A stretch of 64,000 bases of DNA, taken from assembly GCA_034509925.1 (NCBI GenBank), contig CM067536.1, positions 4,334,501 to 4,398,500 on the forward strand, written 5' to 3'. This DNA is from Hirudinaria manillensis. Taxonomy: Eukaryota; Annelida; Clitellata; Hirudinida; Hirudinidae. Positions 23,770 through 37,300 of this stretch are shown here, in pieces. The notes beneath the pieces are model-generated. The model worked only from the letters and a program-made list of their open reading frames with translations. It made no database searches and had not been told where the DNA came from. How positions within the stretch are numbered: position 1 is the stretch's first letter; every line of letters begins with the position of its first letter. Position numbers and translations under genes: made by a program.

Positions 23770-25347
23770 TAATGTGCGGAATTTCGGCTGGGCTACCCCT
23801 CACGATCCCCTTGTAGAAACTGCGGTCAAATATGACAGGTTCCTATCGGTCTGCTTATGTGGGCCCAAATTTTTGGACCCAGTGAGCCCCTTTTAAGCCT
23901 CGCTTATTTGTATTTGCTAGGTTGTATATTAGACGTTACCTATTTGGTTGATCTTGATTTAGTTAAATGCAGTAGCTCTTTCGAGCATTAATGTATGTGT
24001 TTAATTACTTACTAATTGTGTTGCTAAATTAAGAAAATAAGAGATTGTTAACGCCGAATGACTTAAAAGTGGGGATTAGATCTGATAGCCAGACTGCATG
24101 ATAAAGTAATAGTTCGCTGTTTTAACGAAAATAGCTAACCTTAAGGCACCCCTTAGCTACCAAGCCAGTTAGCGGCAGCGGGCTGGACACTCTAGGCACC
24201 ACTTGGCTGGAGAGCCGGCTGAAATCGCGAACAAGATTTTGTTTCATGTTACGATGTTCATTTTTTAAAATAAAAATGTTTTATCACTGTAAAAAAAATG
24301 AAACAAAACGGGTTGTGAATTTAAATCTTGTTGAAATAAATAAATGTAATGTAAATTCGTCGTATACTAGATAAGTATACTTATTATTGTTATTGTAGTT
24401 ATACTAGTATAGTTATTATTGGCATTTGTTGAAGTAAAAAAATTGTATTTACGAACATCAAAAAAATGTTTATTTTCCTCAATCCGGATTGACTGCCAGT
24501 GCAGGAAAGAGACTATTCTCTTTGATGGCAGAATTTTTTCATCATTTCGTTCGAACGTGATGATATTTATGAAGCTAGCGAAAAAAAAACTTAGTTTTGT
24601 AACAAACTCTTTTGTTGGCATCTTTTTTTTTTATTAACAATGGTAATGGCTGAGTCAGCTTCTCTAAGTGCGTGGCCAAAAAAGTATCGGTATCGGTGAT
24701 TCCGATGGTTTTTAAAAGTATCGTTAACAACCTTGACAGAGCTAAAGACCATTAACTCTGAGCCGAAATTTGAGGTGAGACTATTTTAATTAACAACGCT
24801 GGATAAAGGTATTGAGCGCCAGTCACTTCAAACATCCGTGGTCCATAAACAGAAAACTTGAATAATTTTACAAACAAAGACAATGTAATAAATCTCTTTA
24901 ACGGATTGAGAGTACCTATGACACGAAATAATGATTAATGAACTCTATAACACAGCTTTAGTTTTGTAAATTATTAAGCCTTATTTGTGACGCATTTGAA
25001 GTATAATTATTGTAAATTAAAATTAAAACATTTTTTTAAATTAAATCCACATCAATTTTGTCTTTTTACCCGGCGGTTGTTTTGGATCGCTCGAGAGCTA
25101 TTTTTGAAAAAAGAATAGATTTGACACTGATTTGATTTGAGTGCTAGTTGAAGGGTTGCGTCAAAATGTGCGTTTTTAATTTAGCGTTAAATTTGTTGTG
25201 TCTCGATTGACTACCATGAAATCAAATTTTCTCTTTGACTTACTTGCTCAATCTATTATGTTTTCGTATATTTCTTTTTTGTCTTTGGCCCAATATATAG
25301 TTTTTTGCAGATTGTTTGAAATTGCCTTATTTGCTGGATTAAACAAA
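23770..25347. other. Intergenic and CIP2A upstream region
   Basis: No coding sequence is supported. A GC-richer patch at 25070-25100 (CCCGGCGGTTG, CGCTCGAG) 250 bases before the CIP2A start codon is a plausible promoter, but no TATA or initiator can be assigned. Confidence 0.35.
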
Positions 25348-28300
25348 ATGGAGTTGCAGTCCTGCATGAAGGCAGTGATTTCAGCCATAAATCAATATAA
25401 AAACAATACAAATGATGATGCCCTACATTCATGTCTTTTGAGGCAATTAGATGTAAGTTTCTTCTGTAACAAATCAGGCATATAGATGATTTAACTTATT
25501 TGAATTATTTGAAGGTTTTGATAGGAAGTACATCAAAGAAATATCTTGCCAGTTTCAGTTCTGGGGAGCTTCTTCTAAACCAATGCTTGGCAGCAGTGAT
25601 CAGTATTATGAGTGACATTCATGTAAAGTTCTTACTTGCCCAGAAGATCCTTGCACTTTTCAACAACTTAGGTTAGTGGTCCAAATATGATTCAGATTTA
25701 ATGTCAGTTAAAGATAAATCAGTGTACAATATAAATTTCAGCAAATTCTAATGCTGTGTGCAATATTCTCCAAAATTCATTTGACTTGTTTGGAAATCTA
25801 CTGGATTATTTCAAATTGTGCTCAAACCAGCCGCATGATTTGAATATGCACCTCGTGAGAATTTTAATAACACATTATTCGAAAAGACAAATGTTAAATA
25901 TGCCACTAACTTATATTTTGATCAGTTTATCAAAGTGCTTCAAAAAGTTACATACAAAAAGCAGGTTGAAATTCCATTAAGCAAAATTGAAGAACTTCTG
26001 AATTACCTCTTAGTTCATTTGTAAGACTTCTGATTTATGAAATATTCTATCACTATACTTTTCTTGAGACAAACAGATTTACTCTTGCATTATAGGGAAT
26101 GTCAGGATGATGGGACAAAATATCGTCTCGGTCTCCTTTCAAACTTAACGTTCAAAACTCCAGTGATTCAATCTTTTATCAAGTCAAAGGTTATAATTTT
26201 GTTTTTTTTATAAAACTGTAACTATAGGTTTAATTGGTTCTTGAATTACATATTTGATATTTTCAGGGGAATTTAAAATCTATTTTGAAAAGATTGATGA
26301 GTTACATGAGTAACCCAAACAACAAAATTCAAATTTTTGCTATCTCTATACTCAGTAATCTCTGTTTGCATGATGAAGTTGGAAATAAGGTAAAAGCAAA
26401 TGTTAATGATAAGTAGTGATATAATCTATATTGGGACATGCTTTGTTGCTAGTTGGGTTGAAATATGACATAATAAAGAATGCTTACAGGAATACCACTC
26501 TCTGAGTCAACTTGCACGTCTTGCTGCTATCTTTCTAATATTTGACCAGCTGATATCTTTGAACAGATTTTTGCAGGTCAAAACTTATCCCAAATGTTTC
26601 ACTTTCTCTTCAATGTCATATACATCAGCAAGTCTGGTACAACCCAAAGGCACGCAACAGATCTCTTTGTAAATATAACCAGCAACCAACGAATATGTGA
26701 TCAACTTATAGAGTTAGTCTTACATGTGAATTATTTGAATTTCTGAGATGAGCTTGGTTAAAGTCAAGTTTATTTCATGTGCTTATTTATACTACTTATA
26801 TACATATTACTTATAAATATAAATTTATACATATTTGTAATATTTATTGTGTGCTCTATACCATTTCAGAGTAAAAATTAATAAAAAGATAGCTAAATTT
26901 TAGTTTTATTAAGGTATTCACACCTGTCTCAATGTCTACAACTTGTCATTTCAAATATTCTATCTCCAACACTCCAGAGTCATAGAGCGGTTTGTACTAT
27001 TTGTTTGCGTGCTCTAAATGAAAAGTGAATGAAAAATCCCCAGAAATATGATTATTAACAGTCCTAATCTAGAAACCATGTTACAGGTTATCGAGCTTTT
27101 GTTGAGTTTTTCATCTGTGCCAAAGCTGAGGAGCCACATTTCCAATCTCCTATTTAATCATCCCACTTGCCAGGATCCTACAATTACCTTGGACTCCATC
27201 TTGGCACATAAGCAAAATTGCTTTTTTTTCAGCCTGATAGCAACTGTTGTGGAAGATAGCAGTGTTTCCATTCTTTGCCTTGATTTGATTTTGTCCCTTT
27301 GCTCTGTGAGTTCATGTTAACTTAAGCAGTTGTCATAATGTAACATTGACTTGCATTTATGTTATCCAGTGTAAGTCAAGCAGGCAAAACATAAAAACAA
27401 TATTCTTAAAAATTCTGTGACAAGTTTCATGTTGGAATTATTTAATTATTAACAAAATATTTGCAAGCACAAGATATTTGAGGGCCTCTCTAATAATTGT
27501 AATTTTCTAAAACTGCAATCTGATATTACTGTTATTTCAATAAATATATAATTTTGTAGCAATGCAAAAGTCATTTTAGTGTTTTTGAGTTGTAGTTACT
27601 AAATGTTAAATGTTTTTTTAATGAACAGGAAAATTCTGAAATACTTAAAAAGAATGGAAGATTAGACATATTAGTGCCTGCGCTTGCAAGGATTCTTTTC
27701 TTGAGCCGATCATCTGATGATTGCAGCAAAACTTTGAAACTCTTGAGAGCCACACAAATCCTAAAGAATATCCTTTTGTAGTAAAATAAGTAAAGATATG
27801 CTCCCATTCAGTTCTTGATGTCAAGCATAATTCATTATGAGACATGCTTTGGTGGCTTTGTAGTTTTTATGATGTTAATGATGTGTGGTAATAATTTTAT
27901 TTGACATTCAGTTATATCCTTGACTTTGTTTCCACCCCTAAGCTATGTGACAGATAATATCAGGAATTATCTAGACATTGGGATATGCTTGGATCTCATA
28001 CATAACCACATTGATTGCTATGATGATGTGTTTCTTGGCTCAACATTGCATAGTGTGAAGATCAATAAAAATGATGTGAATTTACACTCATTGCTGAAAC
28101 ACTCAGAATTAAATCAGGAAGATAACAATTCTTATGGGTTTGTTTGGCATAAAATATTATATACTATGAAATTTTACTAATTATATTTTCATTCAACAAC
28201 AGGAAGCCATGCCATGAGCTGGTTCTCCAGCTTGTAGATTTTTTAACATTGTACCACTTTGAGGATGACAGAGTTAAAGACATTCTTGAGGTTGAAATCA

Positions 28301-30513
28301 TCCATTGAGCCAGTTGATTTATGATTTCTCATAAATTCCAAAATTTAACATTTAGGATTCAAGATTTATGCCTCTTGTTGTCAACGGATTGGCATCATTA
28401 AATAAAGAACACGTTCTCATTTCTGTGAAGATTCTTCGTTTTATAGAAATTGAAAACTGTTCCTTTCATATGTGAGTTCTCTTGACTTGCTTATATCCTT
28501 CACATGATATCATCCACTATTTTGTAGACTTATAGATTCTATGCTGAAAAGTAATTGGCAGCGGCACAGTACAGGATGTAGAGCTAGAAATAGACTTCCC
28601 AATAATTTATTTCCTATCGAGACTTGTTCTGCTTCACATTCTGATCCATCTGCTGAAGCTTTCATCCAGTCAATCCCTCCAAATCCAGATATTAATGAGA
28701 TGATAGTCAGCTTGATAGAAAGAGTCAGGTGTAATGCAGAAGTATGAAGTGACATCAAAATTGTTTTTAGTGTAAATAATTTAAATATCAATTTAAAATG
28801 TTTCATTTGTTCCAGATCAAAGACTTGAAAACATCAGAAATTATGAGCATCTATGAATTCAAGCTACAGGACTTACAGGTTCGTTAATCTTAGTTTGGCT
28901 TGTTTCATGTTTTCATGTACACAGATAAATAAAAACAGAGTAAGGAAAAGATACTTCAAGGCCTGCTAGATGCCAGGAGTGAAACGATCAATCAGTCTGA
29001 AAAGGTTCTTTCTGAACTCAAATTAAGATTGGCCCAACATGAAGCTGAGGTGTGCTGAAAAACAGTTTTATAAACTTGCTGTGATAAATGACCTAATCTA
29101 ATAAATTCAATCAAGGCTCAAAACCTAAGACTTTTGGTGCTAGATTCCGAAAAACGTAAAGACGAATTAAACGACAAAGTTAGTAAGCAGACTGTTAAGA
29201 TTGAATCCTTGCAAGTGAAGCATGATGCAGTTCAGCAAGAGAACAGCCGGTGAGATTCATGCTTAGATGTGAATTATTTTTACTACCTTCCCCTAAAATT
29301 CTTGTTTTTATGTATTTACAGATTGTCTGAAATTGAAAAGAACTTTAAAGCCCTGAGCTTAAATTACTCCAGCATGTCACAAAAGTAACGAATTTTACTA
29401 GAAAACCCCATTTCACATTTTATAAATGACAAGCCATAATAACATACCAAACTCAAAGGATGGTGTGTAATGACCAATCATTGCTATTCAATGTTGCAAA
29501 TGAAACATTGTAACACTAATCTTTATTCATTATGCAGCTGCTGTTTTGCCATCGCGGTGCTTTTTGCATTAGTTTCCCCTGTTGATAGGATGACAGTTTA
29601 GTCCACTAGAGTGCACATCCATGTAATCCAATGCCACCAGCCATGTTTCAAATGTACCATTACAACCATTGCTGGCTAATTAGTAGAATGCTCCGAATTT
29701 TCTAGTAACTACTAACCCTTTCTCTGCTGAATCAATATGTTAGCCTAATTCACCAGATCACCTTAGCATACATTTTATTGGAAACATTAACTTAACAGAC
29801 TAGAATCATGCCAAAGGTCACTAGAAAGCCTGAAACAGGACCACCAGGCATTGTCAGAGATGGACGAAATGCTTAAAAAACGGCATGAGACACTAAGGGA
29901 TCAACATGAGGCGTTAGTGACATAATGTCCCAATCCAATCATGTTATAAAGTCTCTAACTTAATGATTTTACTAGACTTGCCTCCAAACTGGCTTCAGTA
30001 GAAGATGAGAAATCCTTCCTTTCTTTAGAGTTGAAAGAGAGTAGCCAACAAATAACAGGTTGATACTATGTGCACAAAGATGCAGCAGTTGAACACCCAT
30101 TCATAAACTTATTATTTATGCAGATCTCACAAGATCATTGGCTTGTTGTGATGATGAATTGAAAAAGAAGTCCACAGAGTGTGAGGAGCTAGAATCATCC
30201 ATGGAAAAGTTGCAAACAGAGCTGTCAAGGAATGTGCAATCAAATAGGGATTTGCATCACCAGGTGTGTATTTGACTATCAGATAAATATTTTCACTTAC
30301 AAACTTATAAAACTGATACATTTAAGTTATACGAGCTAATTTTGTTATTAGGTATCATCCATGGAGCTTCTATGTCATCAGCGTGAAGTTGCTATCAAAG
30401 AGAAAGATAGCTTAATACAACAATATAGGAAAGAGTTAGATAATTATGTTCAGGCAGCTGCATTGTTCCACAAGTTGACATCAGGAGCTAATAAATCAGA
30501 GACAGGCTCTTGA
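25348..30513 (+). CDS. CIP2A: CIP2A homologue (PP2A inhibitor), complete, 22 exons
   Basis: CIP2A binds B56-containing PP2A and, with TOPBP1, acts in mitotic DNA-damage tethering in vertebrates. Exons: 25348-25452, 25515-25671, 25742-25854, 25926-26020, 26096-26189, 26267-26389, 26567-26712, 26914-27024, 27062-27305, 27629-27777, 27943-28137, 28203-28290, 28356-28471, 28528-28741, 28816-28878, 28939-29049, 29116-29249, 29322-29384, 29799-29912, 29976-30058, 30124-30263, 30352-30513. All GT-AG, all phases agree; total 2820 bases, 939 residues plus stop (human 905). The N-terminus (MELQSCMKAVISAINQYK) and the armadillo-like region align with remembered human CIP2A along their length; exons 15-22 form the long coiled coil, and the C-terminal HKLTSGAN block fits the human end. 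The ATG has A at -3 and G at +4. AATAAA at 30721 is the likely polyadenylation signal. One intron (27025-27061) is only 37 bases. Confidence 0.92.
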
Positions 30514-30720
30514 AATATATTTGCAGAAATTGTTTTTATTTTTGCTATGAGCATGTTTATGGTTATTCATTTCATTCTGTTATAAACAATAGGAAACAAA
30601 GAGTGACAAATTATGTCTATTTACAAAATTCACAAAAATCTATCAGTAAAAACCCAGTATTTTGCAAATCGATAAGGCAGTGAAATAGAGGACATAGAAA
30701 ATGTTGCCATCTGAAATTTC

Positions 30721-30726
30721 AATAAA
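30721..30726 (+). terminator. Polyadenylation signal of CIP2A
   Basis: AATAAA about 208 bases after the stop codon, in an otherwise non-coding 3' flank. Confidence 0.5.
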
Positions 30727-30729
30727 GCT

Positions 30730-31335
30730 GTAATAGAATCCAATCAACTGATGACATGCCACAAAAACGTGAAGCTAAAAATTAAGATTGATCCAAATCA
30801 CTTGTACAAATACGAGTGGAGCATCTCGCAATTTGTCACGAAGTAACTCTTGCCAGCCTATGCGCATTGGGAAACATCAACATTAATTTTGATTTTTAAT
30901 TCCTCGTCTTAGTGCGTGTTGAAACGCTGCAGTTGTTTGGAGTGCCAAGTAGTGAAGAATCCCTCAGCCTTTTCATTACCCTGAACTGAGTGACACTTCT
31001 GGCTAATGTTGACTGTGATGGCCGTCGAAAAATCAACATCGAAAGCGAAAAGCAAAAAAAATCCTAGTGGTAGACAATCAGGTTTTGGGAGGAAGATATA
31101 GCACTTACTACAAATGAACCCATTGTAATACCATGGAATGTACAAAGGGTGTAAAAAACAAAAATGGAACGAATCGATCCTAGAAATGTTGGAGATACCT
31201 AGTTTACCAAAAGCCCAGTTCAGCTTTGGAGCAAAATAAACATCAGTGACAGTGAAACTTCAAAACACTAACTGACTTATTAAATGCTATTCAAACACCT
31301 TATGAAGTTCAATGAACCCAACAGGGGTGTAAGAC
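30730..31335. other. Convergent intergenic gap between CIP2A and the RhoGAP gene
   Basis: About 600 bases between the CIP2A polyadenylation signal and the RhoGAP stop codon. No coding sequence is supported; it should hold the 3' untranslated region of the RhoGAP gene. Confidence 0.5.
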
Positions 31336-34300
31336 CTAGCATCTGGAGTTTGAATCACAGTGCTCAAATGATCTACTTTCCTGGTTGCCTTCTGCATCGG
31401 CAATGCCATAATGATGTCGAATATGAAAATATTTGGCATGGGACATGCTGAGAAAGCAATTTGCTTGGGAGCTGGTAATTATTGGAATAGGAGACCTTGT
31501 TTTCTCCTCAGGGGGTTTGAATAAAATATGTGAACTAACTGATTGATCAATATGACTAATTGAAAGATCAGGAATTACAGAGTTTAATTCAGATTTTGAG
31601 ATTGGAATGGCCAGAGGCAAAAACTGAGAATCCAAATTTGTGGATCTAGAGAAAGCTGGAGTAATAACTGTGGAATTGATTGTTGTGGTGCAACAAGATG
31701 AGGAAATCTTGCTAGTTTCATTAGTATCATTTTGATCTCCCAATTCTTGTGCACTTTTGTCTTTTAAAATGTTGGCCATTGCATTGTATGACAAAATTCC
31801 ACAACTGAAGCTTGAAGACATGTGTGAGTTTTCGTCGTTGACTGAACATGGAATTGGATTAATCCTTGGAAAAAACCAGGGGTTTGCAGATGTTGAAGAG
31901 GGTATGCAGTTTAGGAACCAATTATTTCTTTGCCTTAATCTCAGTAGCTGCTTCCTGTAAACACTTTCTACTCTGCTCAAACTTTTTGTTAAAATGTCAC
32001 TAGCAGGCACATGATGCTCCATACCCTGAAATGTGAATTCAAATATTTTAATAACATTTAACCTGATTAAAAATGCATATAAACCTCATAAACATCTGGA
32101 GCTGAAAGATAGGAAGACAGTGAAGCACATTCTTGTGGCTCTCTGCCTTTAGACGTTGGATGACAGGACTGGGGCAAAGGTGAGGTATCACTAGACTTTG
32201 GAAAGTGTGGAGTTGGAAGGGAAGAGACCATGGATATTCTGTTATTGAATTTGTTGGAGGAGCAATTGATTCTTTGGTGATGAAGGACTCCATTGTCACA
32301 AAATTGGGAGGAAGAGATAGCTTTTAAGTAATAAACCATGCAATATAAATGATAGAAAATTATTCTAAATAGATTTTATATTGCAAAATATATTTATTTT
32401 TGAACTTATTCTTAATCATCATTGCCTCAATTCAATGATGTTTAGATGACAAAAGCTCTCATTCCTCTTGCCACATCTCACTCAAAACTCGAATATCTCC
32501 ATCATCAAACATGCCATTAATGATTGCCGTTAAATTAACTTAACCTACATGTGTCTTAAATCAAGTCAATTGGGATACCAAACCACATTATGATTTTAAC
32601 CTTAAATGTTTATACATTATCATACTTCTTCCATCTCCCATTAAAGCATAAAAATTAGACACTCCAAAATAGGTAATAGGTTTTATTTAGGGTCTCTTAT
32701 TTTTAAACATGAAATAATCTGTATATTTTTATTGCTTCATTGTAGAAAATCATGTTAAATGAGGCAAGTTAGTTTTAGGCACACATTTATTACTGATATT
32801 GCATTAGATTAATATTTAGATTAAAATCAATATATTCTTGTTAATATCTTATCTAGGCCTTATGTTATGAGCAATTCATAAAATCCTGTCAGGCTTATTT
32901 TCAAAGAAACATGGAAATTGTAATAATCTAAAATTCCATAGCATGTAACTTTTGATGAAGGCATTCAAATAGCAAACTGCTTTTCACATTAAACCAACCA
33001 TCTCTTATGGAACTTTATAAAGTTGTTAAATGTATCTCAAATTTGTAATCTACAAACAGCATGTTTTATTATGATTGCTATTCCTTTCCTAAATATTTTC
33101 TGTTTATTTTATATCATATTTTATATTTATGTTTTTTATATTTAGATACAACTAAAGTGTCTGTCATAAAAATCTGCTTCTCCAAAGGTGTCTACATATT
33201 GGAAACTGGCTTAAATTCAATTTCGACTATTTTAATTCCAATTGAAAGCATTCTCCCCTGGAATCTTCACTAAGAATTCTGTTCTGATGATGACATTTTT
33301 GGGGTCTTCCTGAATAACCTCAAAAACAAACTGACTCCATCATGTTGAAGCAACTCCTCTCTTGAAATGATGTCTAATTGTTTGTAGCATATTCAGGATG
33401 CAACAATGCAACAGCCATTGGTAGATATCTTCATACCTGTTTAGCCACGCATAAAAAAAGCTGAGGAGACTATTCCCCATGGGAAGGCCTTTGGCTAAAA
33501 GTGGTAGCTTGTCACTTCTCCTTTGCACCAAATTTATTATTTTAATTTTAACAATTAAAGTATAATGTTTCAGAACTTGTACTCCAACCAATTTAAATCC
33601 ATGTTTATTACTGGCTATGGCTTATTTAGAACAAGGGATGCTTACCATTTATACAGTACTCATCCCCAGATAAGCCATCTGATGTTTCAAGATGGGTCGT
33701 GAACTTATAATTGCTTTTACCTACACTTGCATTACTTGCTATCATTGCTAACATTTCATCTCATGCAGAAAGCAAAAATATCTATTTAGACAATCTATAT
33801 AACAAATATTTTTTGGCTATTTCAAAATATTTTTAAAATTCAAATACTTTTCAATAATCAAAATTATGAGGCCTCTGTAGAAATCTAAAACACACAGTAA
33901 AAAATACAATAATTAGTGTTTATCACTACAAAAGTAGTTACATTCCAAAAAAATAACAAAGCAATGTGCAATATAATCAAAAACAGCAAAGCAATGTAAT
34001 CAAAATACCATTAATCACAGGATCAATTCCTCTTGTTTTAGCATCATGAGCCACCACCTTTTCAAATAAGGCCAAACACTCTTCAACTGAAATAAAATAT
34101 TACAAATTTAATTGGTACCCAAATAATCACTTGAAATCACCTGAAGAGCTTTTCTAATTTCTTAGAAATTATCTATCAAATGTGAAGTTATGAAACACAC
34201 CTGAAGGAATATCATCATTTTTGGTAGATGTGAGACCATTTCTATCTTCATCCTTCACACTCTCGAAGACATTAATAAAGTTCGTATCAAGTTCATATTT

Positions 34301-37300
34301 ATACTTCTCCAAAACATCTATTTGTGTTCTTGTAGCTTGAGCAAAAAATTCTATATTGTCTCTTCCAAAGACAGTCGAAGTAGCAAAGTTTTCAATCAGT
34401 ATTTGGAGCACATTAGAAGCCAAATTGACCATATTTGGGTTATCTGCACAGGTGTGGAACAAACTCCCAGCGACACTTTTTGCCACAGACTCACTGGACA
34501 TGCTGTTAAATTCTGAATGATGAGACATCCGAAACCATGTCCCAAACAACATGGATGCTAACTCCTGCGAAACCTTAGGAAGATTTCTGATGATCCTAAA
34601 GTAAGATTTTATTTAAATTAGTAAGTGGGATGTTTTTAATTAAGTTTGATCAGAATCTTACTTATTGATGACATCGAATTGATGGATAGGTTCCTTTATC
34701 TTTAGAACATTTAACAAATCATTTTCTGCTTCAGGGCCAAAAACACCACCAGGAATTTTCAATAAGAATTTCTGAAAAAACATTACAATTACAATTTTTT
34801 TGATTAAGTTGTGCAAAATTAATTCTATTTAAACTGCAGGATTTGCTAAGTTTTAGCTAAGGCTAAGGTCACTCAGTCTTCAATTTATAAGAACTTCCAG
34901 AGACAAAGTAGTTGAAAATTGGACACATTTGTCAATAGTTTCAAAAAATAATACAAAGAATAATCCTAACCAGAGACAAACAGATATCTATAGAATATAT
35001 TGAACTATATGTACCAGCTTTGATGTAATAGCCAATTATGCATTTAGGTGAAGTTTTTGACATTCAATTTGTCTTATTACATTTGATAGCACACTGATCA
35101 AATAGTAGCTTTCACTCTTGACTTTTACATGTAGGACTGCATTTAGATATATTTTTTTATGGGTGGGGGAAGAGGGGAGGATTCGGACTTTTATTTTCAT
35201 CTTTTCCAAAGCAATGAATATATTTTAAAGATTAAGCCGAGATGAATATTTTGTGAGAATTAATATAAGACTGGGATTAAATCAAAATTGCCGGTCCAAC
35301 CAGGAACCCCATACAACAATTTTCAAAAATGTTAAACCATAATTTATGTAAGACATTTATGAATTGTATCTCTTTTCTTTTAATTGGCCCATAAATTCTA
35401 TTTTTTAATGAATCCAGGAAATGTCTTAGATCTTTTTTATCCAGGCCTTCTCCAAAGACATTTTCAGCTCTTGAACAATGAATTGCTTGCCATTAGAATA
35501 TATATTTCCAGTATGCAGTAACCTACACTTTTTATGATGTGGTTCAAATCTGATGAGCAAGACGGCTGCTTGAGCACATCTGAATTCCTTCAGTGAAGAA
35601 AAGCTTTAGTCAGTCTTGATGAGTGTAGAGGGACATAGTCATGCTGGAATACTACTCTTTTTTTGACAATATTTGGCAAATTCTGCTTCCCTTGTAACTA
35701 ATGATCAACCAAGGAGCCTGTCCCTGGCTAATTTATGCCAGGGAACCAAGTAAATTATTAAACTACGTATAAATGATGTTTAGTCTTTGTGTAAGTTATT
35801 CTGGAAATAAAAAAAGGCAAACTTGAGAAGAAACACAAGAGGAAATGGAAGTCAATACTACGGTTGAGCCACCTCCAAAATTACTTTAAAAAATGTTTCT
35901 TTGGTCCTTTTGAAGCCATCTGGACCATCCAAATTTAATTTAAAACACAACATCTCTTTTGCCCAGTTTAGTTGGATTTTCTGAGCCATCTTAAGGTGGT
36001 TTATGCTGACTGTGATGGCTCACATTTGATGTAAAAAATTTTTCCCTGAAAATATAAGATCTGAACCTTCCAAACAGTTCCATTTAAAAAATTTATTTGC
36101 AAAGTTTGATAAAAATATGTAGAGGCTGCTCTTCAGATTTGGAAAGGTTGTCTAATAACACCAATTGCCCAATAATTTTGTTCCATAATACATAAACCAT
36201 ATTTTAGTTGTTCTTAGCTCTTGATTTAAACTACAAAATCTTTTGTCAGAAAATCCAATTAAAATTCAAATTTAATTGCCAAATTTTATTGAATACTAAG
36301 TTAATAACTTTTTTGTGAATGCTGTAAATGGCATTTTTATGAACACTACAATTTCAAAAACTATACAATTTTACACTATAATTTAAGAGATAATAAGTGT
36401 GTGACTCTTGATCCTGGGCCAAATTTATGAATGGGACCGCATACACAGCTTTTGACATTAATAAAGATTTAAAAAAAACTACTTTTCTTTTTTTTTTTTT
36501 AAATTATTCTCATTGTGGCTGCTCTTCCAATTTATTTTTAAGTATTTTTCAAGAAATATTAATAAAATAAAATTGGTGAGCATCCTTTGAGTTTCATCAA
36601 TTTCTTAAAAAGCTGAACTATAGGGACCATTAAATCTAATATGTTATAGAAACCAGTTATAGTGAACCAGAGGATTGGTTTTATTCTTTTTTTCAAACAC
36701 AAGAATCACCTCTGATATCTCAATCTCTTCTTGAGCTACAATATATTTCAGATAAGTAATAACATCCATTCCATAGAACAAGCATTTACAAGAGCCAATC
36801 ATAGCCACCTTGATAGACATGGATGGCTAATTAAAAAAATATTAACAACATATTATTTACAAAGTTTAATGGAAATAAAATAATATATAGAGGCTTCATT
36901 TTGCTAACCAGATCTACGAACCCTTAAGCTAGAAATTGTTCAAACTCAGAAAATCTTTATAAATATTTTGCTTTAACTTATCATGTTTAATACTGGCAAC
37001 AATTATTGAATATTGAACAGCATTTGTTTTGGAATGGAGTTGCATAGCAAATACGGCATGACTTTTATTTTAACATGGTAAATCTTCATTTCAATTGAGC
37101 ATTAAGTTAGATTGAAAATTCTTCAAATTTCAATAACTTAAAGGTCATGTGTACCTGAAAGCTATTGCTGAATAAATAAATATTTATGAATTCAGTAATT
37201 TTTTCAAAATAGTTTTTAGTGAAGTGTCATAAAAAATGTGTTAATATTAATAAACTACATTTAAAAAATATGAACAATTCCAACGTCTAGGCAGCAGTTC

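Noticed and set aside
27025-27043. A 19-base intron in CIP2A
   Set aside because: GT-AG and phase fit, but the acceptor at 27061 gives the same phase, a more credible 37-base intron and a length matching the human alignment.
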